Source: Nemertoderma westbladi (taxonomy: Eukaryota > Xenacoelomorpha > Nemertodermatida > Nemertodermatidae). From it: DNA of 64,000 nucleotides. Location: the NCBI GenBank assembly GCA_032718475.1, contig JAUCBJ010004350.1:94928-158927 (forward strand), read 5' to 3'. The notes beneath the pieces are model-generated. The model made no database searches, was not told the origin of the DNA, and worked only from the letters and a program-made list of their open reading frames with translations. Shown here one piece after another: positions 21,305-31,005 of this stretch. Each line of letters opens with the position of its first letter. Position 1 is the stretch's first letter. A program made the position numbers and the translations under genes.

Positions 21305-22304
21305 CGAAAAGGAGAGGTCTTTGCTTCCTTTTAGGGATTTAACCTTTGCGGCCACAAAGGACTTTAGTAACCTACTAGGTCCAGTGCCAGAACAATCCTT
21401 GGAGGACCGTAAGTACTTCAGACACCTTGGTGTACCTGAATGTCCTGTCAATTATAGATCGGTAGCAATGCTGATCGGGACAGACCAATTCAACCTACAT
21501 CAAGTGTGAGAAACCAGACCATCGGCAGTCGTAGCGGGAAACGCATACGCCTGTAGAACGCCGATAGGGTGGTATACTCGAGCGCCTGTGCGCACACTGG
21601 ATATAAGTGACGAGGAAGACGATATACAAAGTACATGTAGTTTATTAACTACAACTTCGACTCATTCCTTTTCACACGACGTAGACTATACTACACTACA
21701 GTCAAGTTCGACAAAACATGACACGACGTGTGTAGCTAGTATGATAAGTCACAAGGAGCAGCTAATCCACCAGCGGAGTTTAGAACTTGAGGAGAAGACG
21801 AGTCAGCCAGAGATTCCATCGACGACAGATGATAACGCCGGAAGGCTTGCGAGTCTACCTACACCAATAACCTCAACAATGCCAGTCGATATCGATGATG
21901 ACGCGTTAAGAAATCATCAAGTGGAACAAGCTGCATTGGACAAAGAATTAACGGAGAAGACTATCAGGTGGTTAGAACAAGATACAGCCGAACCTGGTAG
22001 CTACGAACCATGTATGTCGGAACAAGAGAAACAATCTTTGAAGATCATGGAAGATACTATCCGCCAGACGAAAGACGGACATTATGAGGTAGGGATGCTA
22101 TGGCGTAACCAACGTCCTAAACTCATAAATAACTATCCGCTAGCCTTAAGACGTTTACACTCAATACGACAACGTCTATTAAAGGACGAGAAAGCCCATC
22201 TGCAGTATAATACTCAGATGGAGACGTATTTAACGAAGGGATACGCTATCAGAATGACTAACCCAGAGATAGTGACTGACCAGACTTGCCACATCACTAT
22301 GTGA
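21302..22304 (+). pseudogene. pol: Protease-to-RT connecting region, with an in-frame TGA
   Basis: One frame runs from about 21,302 to 22,304 with a single TGA at 21,507-21,509. It holds the BEL/Pao stretch YFRHLGVPE, then MLIGTD, and after the stop RTPIGWYTRAPV. An acidic linker with GRLASLPTP follows, then the start of RT (MLWRNQRPKLINNYPLALRR). It shifts into the main pol frame at about 22,290, where the two frames overlap over the LPHH motif. Confidence 0.78.
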
Positions 22305-25300
22305 GACATCCCGACAAACCAGACAAAGTACGTGTAGTCAATGACTGTGCGGCTCTGTTTGAGGGAATGTCCCTCAATAGCGAGTTGATGGATGGACCAA
22401 ACATGAATAATTATCTTATGGGGGTGATTATGCGCTTCCGTCAGCGTCAAGTAGCCTTTACTTGTGACGTCGAAGCTATGTTTCACCAAGTGAGAGCGTT
22501 AGAGCAAGACAGAGACAGTTTGAGGTTCCTCTGGTATCCGGAAGGAGACTTAAGTCTACCACCGGCGACTTACCAAATGCAAGTTCGCGTTTTCGGTGCC
22601 AGGGACAGCCCAAACTGTACGATGTATGCCCTAAAGCAAGCCGCTAGGGATCAGAAACATATATATGACCCAGAGATAATTAAGATCGTAGAACGTGACT
22701 TTTACGTGGACGATGGTTTACAGAGTTGTGACACAGCAGAACGTGCTATTACAGTAGCACATCAATTACGGGACTGCTTAGCGGGCGGAGGTTTTAACCT
22801 CACCAAATTCGCCTCAAACAGTGCCGAATTGGTAGACTCATTCGGAACGACTGAGCGTGGAGGTGGTGACATTGACCTAGAGTTCGAACCACTACCGACG
22901 ACCAAGGTGTTGGGGCTCTTTTGGGACCCAAACACGGACAACTTTCGAGTGAAGGTGAGACTGGACACTCAAGAAAACACTCTGACAAAGAGATCCTGCT
23001 TGTCAAAATTGAGTCGATTGTTCGATCCATTAGGATTCATCAGTCCAATAATACTGCAAGCCAGAATTTATATGCGCAGTATTTGGAAGGATGGACTGAC
23101 ATGGGACGAGCCAATCTCATTAGAACAAGTGGACTTATGGAAAACCTGGGAGGCAGAATTATCTTCGCTAGAGGATTATTCCATACTCAGAGTGTACTTT
23201 CCATTACAAACGACGTTTCCTGACAACCTGGAATTACATTGTTTCTCCGACACCAGTGACAACGGCTTTGGTGTGGCAGCGTACTTGCGCAGACAAGTAG
23301 ACTCAGAAGAGTTTGATGTTTCGCTCATTACTTCTAAGGCAAAAACAATGCCTACTAAGTATATGACGACACCACGAGCTGAGCTACAAGCCGCAACCCT
23401 GTCAACCACAATCGTGAACCTTATACAGACGGAACTACAGTCAAGCTTACAGATATTTTATTGGACTGACGCGACGTTGGTTTTATTTTACATAAACAAC
23501 GACACACTTGAATTCAAGACATTCGTAGCTAACCGTCGCGCAGAAATTCTAGACCGTTCAATAAAGGAAGATTGGCGACATTGTCCCGGACCACAAAACC
23601 CAGCCAATATTGCGTCGCGAGGAATGATGCCTGAGGAATTCTGTAAACCGGAGAACAAAGAATTTTGGCAGCACGGACCACAGTTCTTGCAAGGATCAAC
23701 ACTACATTGGCCGCCACTATACGACAACAAGTCTAACACTATCCCTAAAGACGCGGAAATTAAAAAACCAAAGAAAGGAAAAGCAAAGAAAAGGACGGCG
23801 GCTAAACTTAAGAAAAAACCGAAGGCGAAATGGAAGGCGATAACTTCAAAGGTCAAGAACGGAAGACTTGCGAGCCTTTCTACACCAGACGTATCGCCAG
23901 ACGATCAACCAGACGCGTTACTAGACGGTCAACCAGACGTTTTGCCAGACATATCACAAAATGTTCTACCAGACACTAGTAACATATTGACAAATAGTAA
24001 AGCCGCAGTTTCTCTATTGGAGCGGCCTTCTATTGACAAACAACCAGACGCGTTACTAGACGGTCAACCAGACGTTTTGCCAGACACGTCACTAGATATT
24101 TCGCCGGATGTTCCGCGAAACATTTTACCAGACATGTCACAAAATGTTCTACCAGACACTAGTAACATATTGACAAATAGTAAAGCCGCAGTTTCCCTAT
24201 TGGAGCGGCCTTGTATTGACAAACTACCAAATTTGACACACTTGAGCAACAATAAGCACAGTGAAACCTCATGTATTACAGATGTGGGTAGTACCTACGC
24301 TAATGTAAATACAGGTGTTACTTTGCGCTCAAGAGACATACCAAACTTGCAACCTATGGTGAGACCCGGGATTAATATCGGCAGAAAAATAAGTTTACCG
24401 AAACCCAGTGACCCCATAGAGTTCAAACCACCATTAACGATCGACTTACAAAGTACTGACAACCAAGGTAAGAAAACAAAGAAGGACAAATTACTTGTGG
24501 ACCCGGACGGATCAACAGTCAACAAGGGAATACCTACCGGCGGACCCGTGGGCCCTTCTAGTAAATCAAAACCTTCCAAATTCTCCATTGACTTACCTGA
24601 TGACGTCACAAATACTTACGTCGACCGTATTGTAAACTTAACAGATTCTTGGACAAACGCTTGCCGAAAATTAGCGTGGATTGTACGTTTTGTACAATAC
24701 GTTAAAGGCAAACGCGACTTTACACGTCGACTTACATTGACTGAGATTGACAGGTGTGAAATTAAATTAATTCGCCATTACCAACTGCGATATTTCGCAC
24801 GCGAATTCACATCTATAAATCAAGGTCAACCAATCAAGTCGTCACCAATATTGAGTTGGAGTCCGATAATTTATAATGGCTTAATTTGTCATAAATCTCG
24901 GCTTCAAAATATTGACTTTAATACTGACTTTAGGTACCCAATAATAATACCGCAACATCACGAATTACAGCGTGCAATGATACTGGACGCACATTTACAT
25001 CTGAAACACGCTGGAAGACACCACTGTCTTTCCTACTTACGTACAAGATTTGTACTAATTAGACCCAGTAAAGCGTTAAGTTCAGTGACACGTACGTGTA
25101 TTATTTGTAAAAAGGTACACTCTAGAATAGGTACCCAAGAAATGAGTGAACTTCCACAAGCACGACTTCAAGCATTCAGACCACCTTTTACAGAGACTGG
25201 AATTGATTGCTTTGGTCCCATACATACGAAACGTGGACGTATACTAGTAAAACGCTGGGGACTGATTTTCACATGTATGTCCAGTAGGGCAGTTCATATT

Positions 25301-26128
25301 GAACGTGTGATGGATCTTTCCACCAACGCGTTTATACTAGCATTGCGGCGATTTATCGCTAGACGCGGACTAGTGAAATGCTTGTACTCAGACCAAGGGA
25401 CAAACTTTGTTGGTGCCCGAAATGAAATTGCTAGAGCCTTTAGGAAATTAGATCATGATCAAATCTCAAACGAACTACGTCCTTACAAGATTGTTTGGAA
25501 GTTTAATCCTCCAGATAGTCCATGGAGAGGCGGAGTCTGGGAGAGATTGATTAGATCTATAAAAACAGCCATGGCAAAAGTAATTCCAGTAAACCACATT
25601 TTGACAGACGACCAACTGACAACACTGTTTGTTGAAATCGAGGCAATACTAAATACTAGACCAATAGTATTAGTACCCGATGACAAACAATCCCAGTTTG
25701 CTTTAACACCGGCACACCTGCTTATGCAGGCACCGACTACTTTGACGCCTATTTCTTTTCCAACAGAAGGCGATAGCTACGGTAGAAAAGCGTGGAAAAT
25801 CACGCAACTACTAGCTAACAAATTCTGGGAAATATGGCAAAACCATTATTTGCCCTCTATTTCTGCCAGAACAACATGGTACAATAACACCCGCGCATTA
25901 AAGCCGGGAGATCACGTGCTGTTAGCGGAAGTGAATCTAAAAAGACGCTTCTGGATAACAGGTGTAATTTTAGCCACACATCCATCTATGGATGGAGTGA
26001 CAAGAACTGTGACGGTACGGACAATTGACGGTCGTACAGTAGACGGACCGACTCAACGTCTCGTACTTCTTGAAGAGACTCGTAACGAGTCTGGAGACTA
26101 CAAATCTCCAACAAATGTTAGTAAATAA
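22286..26128 (+). CDS. pol: Pol: reverse transcriptase, RNase H, integrase, DUF5641
   Basis: A 1280-codon frame. RT: RVVNDCAA, CDVEAMF near residue 60 and the catalytic YVDD at about 140. RNase H (about 317-445): D in CFSDTSDNG, E in PRAEL, D in YWTDATL; the usual NPAD reads NPAN. A linker of about 300 residues includes a basic KKGKAKKR stretch and two copies of a QPDALLDGQPDVLPD segment. Integrase: H and C zinc ligands (about 900-940, CIIC), then the triad D (GIDCFGP), D (YSDQGTNF) and E (GVWERLIRS). The C-terminus is DUF5641-like (LKPGDHVLLAE, FWITGVI). These enzymes copy the RNA and insert the cDNA. The order and DUF5641 are diagnostic of BEL/Pao. The upstream start is lost to a frameshift. 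Confidence 0.95.
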   Translation: MPHHYVRHPDKPDKVRVVNDCAALFEGMSLNSELMDGPNMNNYLMGVIMRFRQRQVAFTCDVEAMFHQVRALEQDRDSLRFLWYPEGDLSLPPATYQMQVRVFGARDSPNCTMYALKQAARDQKHIYDPEIIKIVERDFYVDDGLQSCDTAERAITVAHQLRDCLAGGGFNLTKFASNSAELVDSFGTTERGGGDIDLEFEPLPTTKVLGLFWDPNTDNFRVKVRLDTQENTLTKRSCLSKLSRLFDPLGFISPIILQARIYMRSIWKDGLTWDEPISLEQVDLWKTWEAELSSLEDYSILRVYFPLQTTFPDNLELHCFSDTSDNGFGVAAYLRRQVDSEEFDVSLITSKAKTMPTKYMTTPRAELQAATLSTTIVNLIQTELQSSLQIFYWTDATLVLFYINNDTLEFKTFVANRRAEILDRSIKEDWRHCPGPQNPANIASRGMMPEEFCKPENKEFWQHGPQFLQGSTLHWPPLYDNKSNTIPKDAEIKKPKKGKAKKRTAAKLKKKPKAKWKAITSKVKNGRLASLSTPDVSPDDQPDALLDGQPDVLPDISQNVLPDTSNILTNSKAAVSLLERPSIDKQPDALLDGQPDVLPDTSLDISPDVPRNILPDMSQNVLPDTSNILTNSKAAVSLLERPCIDKLPNLTHLSNNKHSETSCITDVGSTYANVNTGVTLRSRDIPNLQPMVRPGINIGRKISLPKPSDPIEFKPPLTIDLQSTDNQGKKTKKDKLLVDPDGSTVNKGIPTGGPVGPSSKSKPSKFSIDLPDDVTNTYVDRIVNLTDSWTNACRKLAWIVRFVQYVKGKRDFTRRLTLTEIDRCEIKLIRHYQLRYFAREFTSINQGQPIKSSPILSWSPIIYNGLICHKSRLQNIDFNTDFRYPIIIPQHHELQRAMILDAHLHLKHAGRHHCLSYLRTRFVLIRPSKALSSVTRTCIICKKVHSRIGTQEMSELPQARLQAFRPPFTETGIDCFGPIHTKRGRILVKRWGLIFTCMSSRAVHIERVMDLSTNAFILALRRFIARRGLVKCLYSDQGTNFVGARNEIARAFRKLDHDQISNELRPYKIVWKFNPPDSPWRGGVWERLIRSIKTAMAKVIPVNHILTDDQLTTLFVEIEAILNTRPIVLVPDDKQSQFALTPAHLLMQAPTTLTPISFPTEGDSYGRKAWKITQLLANKFWEIWQNHYLPSISARTTWYNNTRALKPGDHVLLAEVNLKRRFWITGVILATHPSMDGVTRTVTVRTIDGRTVDGPTQRLVLLEETRNESGDYKSPTNVSK

Positions 26129-26182
26129 TTAGGAGTTTACAAATAGATTTCCACATACCTGTACACCATAGTAAGGACAGCG

Positions 26183-26278
26183 GTAGAATTCCATTGTCTT
26201 TATATGTGAACATTGAGGGTAGTACCCTTATGTGTCACATAGGAGCGGGATTTGTAGGTATAAGAAATGGAATTCTAC
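26183..26278 (+). promoter_or_regulatory. Large nested RNA hairpin after pol
   Basis: The outer stem GTAGAATTCCATT (26,183-26,195) pairs perfectly with 26,266-26,278. The middle stem TATGTGA (26,203-26,209) pairs with TCACATA (26,235-26,241). The inner palindrome is GGGTAGTACCC (26,217-26,227). Such a structure could act in RNA export or splicing control, which is inference. Confidence 0.75.
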
Positions 26279-26723
26279 TTGGAACTCACAATATTGAGAC
26301 ATTTTCGAAATTTTAGACAATCCATTTGGATTTGAAAATTTTTAAAATTTTCTCCAGTGAATAGATTTCAGGGTACAGTCGGGTGGAACTTAAAATTAGA
26401 GAAACAAGAGAGGAAGACTTGCGAGCCTTTCTTAAAATTTTAATTAAATTTTACACGGTCTTGTTTCAATAAGTTACGTCAATAAATAGACTTCCCTATA
26501 TTTATTACTAATTCTTGACTGCTTATTTTCTGATAATAGTTTGGGATCAAAAGTGAGTATTTTAGACTCACAGCCAGTTTAGCCCAAATTCGTTTTTATT
26601 TCGGCAAAAATTTTAGATAAGAAGCAGCGTGTCATTAAAGAAACCCTAGATCTTAGGCTATGGGTAGGAGGTTAGAGCATTGTCGAGCCAAAAGGGCAGA
26701 CGAAAACTCTCACGTCTCCTCAC

Positions 26724-26756
26724 AACTAACAATAAACTCTGTTGTATTCCCTCTAG
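26724..26756 (+). promoter_or_regulatory. Candidate 3' splice site before the third ORF
   Basis: AACTAAC (branch A at 26,729), then a tract ending GTATTCCCTCTAG/TAGC, 32 bp before the ATG at 26,789. The spacing of 27 nt from branch to AG is normal. This is where retroviruses and env-bearing LTR elements place the acceptor of the subgenomic RNA. Confidence 0.5.
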
Positions 26757-26788
26757 TAGCAATGATTATGTAACCATTACTTCCAATA

Positions 26789-28300
26789 ATGGAGAAGGGG
26801 ATACATGGAGAGCCGAGATGGGGATATGATATCCAAGAGGAAGCAGCAGCGCCATTCGAAAGATTTGGAGCCAAAGACTACACTATATTTGGTATAAAGG
26901 ATTTATCAGAAAGTACAGCGAGACTCGCGAGAACTAAATATGACTCGAATGTATTAAAGAGAAGGCAAAACGCATTAAATGAGAGAATCGAAAGTTTGCG
27001 CAAAACCTTCAATGAACTTTACCCGTACGACGCTTTGTGTGATACGGGAGACATTAGCGAAGACCCCGATACCGAAATTAGTCGTTTGTATCATACTATG
27101 CAATACCTGAAGGCACACGAACCTATGCCCGCGGTACGTGATGAATTCGATGGAATGCATCTTTACAGATGAACTCGAGGGGACGATAGAGAAACAAAGG
27201 AAGCATTTTCAGTTTATAAACTTTATTATCAATGCGGTTCTTGTATGCGCGAACAACGAAATGCGATTCCGATGCGTTTGAATAAGGAAAATCCCGAACC
27301 GATATTGGCGAGGTGTTCGAACCATCAACAACTACGCTACCAGGAAGGAGGGTATCCTTTATCAAATCCATATCATTCGTTTGCTATGACTGGACCAAAG
27401 GCGGGAGAAACTGTCGTTTACCCACCTAAAGTTGTTGAACCCGATGCATTTGAACTTACGCTGGACGAGGCGAATCAGTCAACCCGCAAAAGAAAGAAGC
27501 TCTTAGCCTATACAGAGCCTACAAGGCTTTCGAGAAAGGTGAGATGGAAGAATGGGGCGGAAGACTCGCGAGCCTACCTTACCATTGGACGTCACACGAT
27601 CAAACTTCAGCTAAGGAGATGACACCGGAAATTTTCGAAAGTATAAACTTTGCCCAAAATGTTCAATCGTATCACATATGGTGAATTTGACCGTTTTCGA
27701 ACAGAAAAGCGAAATAAAGGAGCTTAGTTAACCGTCGCATGGGTGTACCGAGCCGCGTTCTATCATAGGCGTATACGAGCGAGCGTATTCGAGGAAGAGG
27801 AGATCCTAGAGGCGACCGACATACCAGCCACTCCGGTTGCACCGTCTGCACGTCACCCTCGGGAGGACGGACAGGGTAGGATCATAAGGGTCCAGAAAGT
27901 GAGCCAACAATTAAAGAAGTCTATTAATATAGAAGAACGCAAGGGAGTTGAGCCGACCATTCGAATTACTCGGGATACGGTATCGCTTCCTAGAGAATCA
28001 ACAGGAGGATCGGGACATACACCAGCTGATCAAAAGGGGGCGCAAGCTACTCTTGGGTCTGCGTCGTCCGCTTCCCGCGCGTTCCCAGACGTTTTACCAA
28101 CTGTAGTGACAACTGATCGGTCACGAGGAATCGGTCGAGGTTTTGGGATGCCAAATAGACGAATTTGTGAGGAAATGGTCGCACCGTCTCTCAACGTCCA
28201 AACGAAACCAGTGACTCGCCCCACGAGTCCCATATCGCGAGCAAAGTCACCTGTGCGCAGTTTTCGAGGACGCGGCAGGGCTCGATCAACTAAGCGATAA
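26789..28300 (+). pseudogene. Third ORF of the BEL/Pao element, zinc-binding-like, degenerate
   Basis: Open pieces 26,789-27,172, 27,173-27,622 (same frame after a TGA at 27,170) and 27,743-28,300, with a probable shift in the A-rich run near 27,490 and stops near 27,680-27,730. The N-terminal part is acidic and helical (CDTGDISEDPDTE, RLYHTMQ). The middle has CGSC, then PM and ARCSNH, a possible zinc site. The C-terminus is proline/serine-rich and strongly basic (GRGRARSTKR end). No signal peptide or membrane segment is seen, so it is not a normal env. It resembles the minus-strand ORF at 61,680-63,128 in order and motifs. The function is unknown; nucleic-acid binding is suggested by composition only. 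Confidence 0.7.
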
Positions 28301-29095
28301 AAGGGAGGGCAAGGGTGGACGGAAGACTCGTGAGCCTTTCTTGTGAATTTGTGATTTATTTGAATTATATGTTTTATATTTAATTAGTAAGTTTTGTATT
28401 CTGGAAGAACTCATATTTAGTAAGATTTATATTTAGAAGGAAGTTATATTTTGCAAGATTTATATTTTATATTTGTGATTATTCCGAACTTATGCAATTT
28501 ATATTGTTCCGAATACTATGCAATTTATATCTTATAAGCAGTATTTGTATTTACAGTGAAATAGAAAGTAAGAGTAGATGGAAGACTCGTGGGCCTTTCT
28601 TATAGTTTCATTTGTAAAGTGTTATATTTTGTATTTAGAAGGTTTTATAGTTAGAAAGTTTTGTACTTAGAAAGACTCATATTTGTAATTATTCCGAACT
28701 TATGCAATCTACATTTAGGCACGAAAGTATTTGTAATTATTTGAATTTATGCAATATTTGAGATGCAATAGTAGATGGAAGACTCGCGAGCCTTTCTTAT
28801 GATTTTCATTTATTTGTATTTGTAATTGTTTGAATTTATGCAATATTGAGATGCAATAGATTTATATTGGTGAATTTAATTTAGATTTATATTGTACTTA
28901 CTTAGTAAAGCCTTAAATATGTAAAGTTTGAATTTGTAATTATTTTGTATCGAATCATTATGTAGAAAGGAAGTATTATTGCTTGAAATTTAATTTGTAA
29001 ATATGTAAGTACGCCCTAAGTATTCTATAATTTGATTGATTATTGGTGAAAACCGTATATTTTATGCACAATAATATCCTGTTTTCATGGAGCGG
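28301..29095 (+). other. 3' non-coding region of the BEL/Pao element
   Basis: Very AT-rich, with repeated short phrases (CCGAACTTATGCAATTTA, TTTATATTT) and three copies of the dispersed palindrome. The last bases before the LTR, CATGGAGCGG, are only a weak polypurine tract. Confidence 0.65.
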
Positions 29096-29221
29096 TATAG
29101 AATTATATTCCCTAAATGCCGTGGATTTTCAAAATTTTATTTTATTCGAATTAACTTTGCTAAAAGATTACATTGAGTCCTCATTTGTATTTGCTATTCC
29201 TATTTGAACGATGATTAGTCA

Positions 29222-29309
29222 AGTGGTTCAGTAGCTCAGTCGGTAGAGCGTTGGAAATTATATGTAGTGTGTATTGAGTTCGAATCCTAGTAGGTGCGAA
29301 TTATTTTTT
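29222..29309 (+). promoter_or_regulatory. tRNA-like pol III unit inside the 3' LTR
   Basis: Identical to the 5' LTR copy: A box with D stem, B box and a T6 terminator at 29,304-29,309. Confidence 0.75.
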
Positions 29310-29645
29310 GTGCAGAATTTCAACTCATTTAAATTGACCGCTACAAATTAATTGCATTTGCTCGAAGTAAGATTAACCAATGAGACTGTAGTTATTAGAT
29401 TGTAACCAATGTCATACAAGTTATATATTTGCTGGACCAATAGCTATCTTTAAAAACCTGTTAGAACCTATAGAACAATCGAGAATTTTCTCGATTGATT
29501 GCAGCACAAATTTGCTATATAAAGGTGCGATTTGTTCATTAGTTATCTTACACAATATATCTATCGTATCTATCTTTCATTCTTTCTCAGTTACATTATT
29601 TCAGATTACATTGTTTATTGTATAATAGTTATTGTTTGATTTTGT

Positions 29646-29651
29646 AATAAA
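29646..29651 (+). terminator. Poly(A) signal in the 3' LTR
   Basis: AATAAA in TTGTAATAAAAGTTAG, 124 bp after the TATA box; it would end the element's RNA in R. Confidence 0.6.
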
Positions 29652-31005
29652 AGTTAGAAATACTTGTCACATCTGCCCTTTTCTATCTGTTTTATCATGC
29701 TTCACCACGGTGAACTCAACTGAGGGACAGGATGGCTGGCTAGACATCGGGCCGCAGCAATGAACGGGAACATCTAGGGAATGTAGACAGGAGACAACCC
29801 GCAATATCATCTTAGTTATTCGCCCATCGCCTGAAAGGTTAGACAGCGTTCGATGCCTTGCTACCTAAGTGTAAGACCAAAGATCAAAGGTAGAGGTAGT
29901 GACACGCTGTACGCCTAAAAATTACATCTAGGGATTGTACTGTTTTAATTCAGGAAAAAACCGCAGTAGACCTTCATATTCCTACGGGGGGAGAGCAGGC
30001 AGAGATACTAGTACGCAGATAGGACGTAGGCACACCGGTACAAAGCATACACATTGGTAGGGTGCAGCAAACTGTACGCCTAACTCTTGCTAAGTACAGG
30101 TGCGTCTGCGACTATTTGTAGTACAACGGTGTCCATTGCATTAGAACTTGTAGGCTAGGAGGGTTACTGTGTTTCACCTGAATTAGGATTGTACCGTTCA
30201 GGCGGTAGGGCAGTTTACGACTAGGCGCAAATAAATTGAGGCTAATTAGGGATACTAACATCTACCGTGTCCCCGCCGACATCCTGATAGGAAGTTACCA
30301 AGCCCACCTAGGTAACCAAAATTCTAGATAGGACGCCAGGCTAGCTATTAGTAACCGTACGCCTACTGTAGTAAACTAACACATTTCTTCTTAGTATTAG
30401 GGACCTGGTAAATTAAAATTGCCGAATTCTGGGCGTAGCATTAACCTTATGCCTGAATTTGAGTCCTGGAAATACGCAAGAGGGGAAGGAACCTTATTAT
30501 TCGTGAGTATTGGACCTACAAGTTACAAAATTAGAATATTTGTAAAATGCACACCATACCCAGTAATTATATATATGAAGGAGCAAAACTGATCTTGACG
30601 GTTCAGAATTAACACGCGCGCGTTAGAAATTATTTACACCTCAAAATATATAAAATTAACTTTTGTCCGTACTGCACTTTGCCCGCTAGTTAGACATCTC
30701 CAAATCTCTGCACCTAGCTAGCGTCTCTTTCGCCCAACCATATAAATCACACCGCGGCAAAGTATACGAGCCCCTTAGTCCGTCAGTGAGTCAGCCTGAT
30801 TTTAGGATTCGCTGCGCGGGATTTTGTTTTATCGAAGTTTGTCCGTTCGTAGACTGTTTTCTGCCTCACCAGTTATAAGGGACCAATACTGCAATATATT
30901 CGCTTACTTGGAGTTTACTGTTTTGGTGAGAAGGTCGGATTTATGATTTGATTCACAAACTTTACAGTAAGATATTGCAGGTATTGTTACTGTCTCTTCG
31001 AATTA

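Larger units (their letters stand above)
26129..26788 (+). other. Pol/third-ORF spacer with nested hairpin and splice acceptor
   Basis: Non-coding. It carries a three-level hairpin (26,183-26,278), one copy of the dispersed palindrome (26,412) and, just before the third ORF, a branch-point-like AACTAAC (26,724-26,730) followed by a pyrimidine-rich tract and TAG (26,754-26,756). Confidence 0.7.
17345..28796 (+). repeat. Dispersed 20-bp palindromic motif, about 12 copies
   Basis: The consensus GGAAGACTCGCGAGCCTTTC (with Y at the CpG sites) starts near 17,345, 19,108, 19,192, 19,276, 19,360, 21,840, 23,861, 26,412, 27,559, 28,321, 28,580 and 28,777. Its centre CTCGCGAG is a perfect palindrome, and the arms pair further with one mismatch and a G-U. 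In gag it is read as KTREPT or KTCEPT and in pol as GRLASL, that is in a different frame; in other places it is non-coding. Confidence 0.85.
14533..31005 (+). mobile_element. BEL/Pao LTR retrotransposon, 16.5 kb, recently inserted, coding regions broken
   Basis: Two direct LTRs of about 1.91 kb (14,533-16,445 and 29,096-31,005) flank a gag-protease-RT-RNase H-integrase coding series in the BEL/Pao order. The LTRs differ by about seven substitutions and two small indels by eye, so the insertion is young. It sits in the 66-bp satellite with a 5-bp duplication GTGGT (14,528-14,532 and 31,006-31,010). The coding part is broken near 18,290 (shift), 20,171-20,183 (13 G), near 21,300 (shift), at 21,507 (TGA) and near 22,290 (shift). 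Some of these may be assembly errors. Unusual parts are an extra ORF after integrase, 1.9-kb LTRs with a pol III-like unit, and a dispersed palindrome. Confidence 0.95.
29096..31005 (+). repeat. 3' LTR of the BEL/Pao element
   Basis: Almost identical to the 5' LTR, with the same tRNA-like unit (29,222-29,309), palindrome (29,477-29,498), TATA (29,516-29,522) and AATAAA (29,646-29,651), the last being the likely poly(A) signal of the element. Differences by eye include a 1-bp indel near 29,357 and a 2-bp indel near 30,713. Confidence 0.93.

Noticed and set aside
26789-28300. Envelope gene
   Set aside because: The position fits, but no signal peptide, furin site or membrane segment is visible in any of its open pieces.
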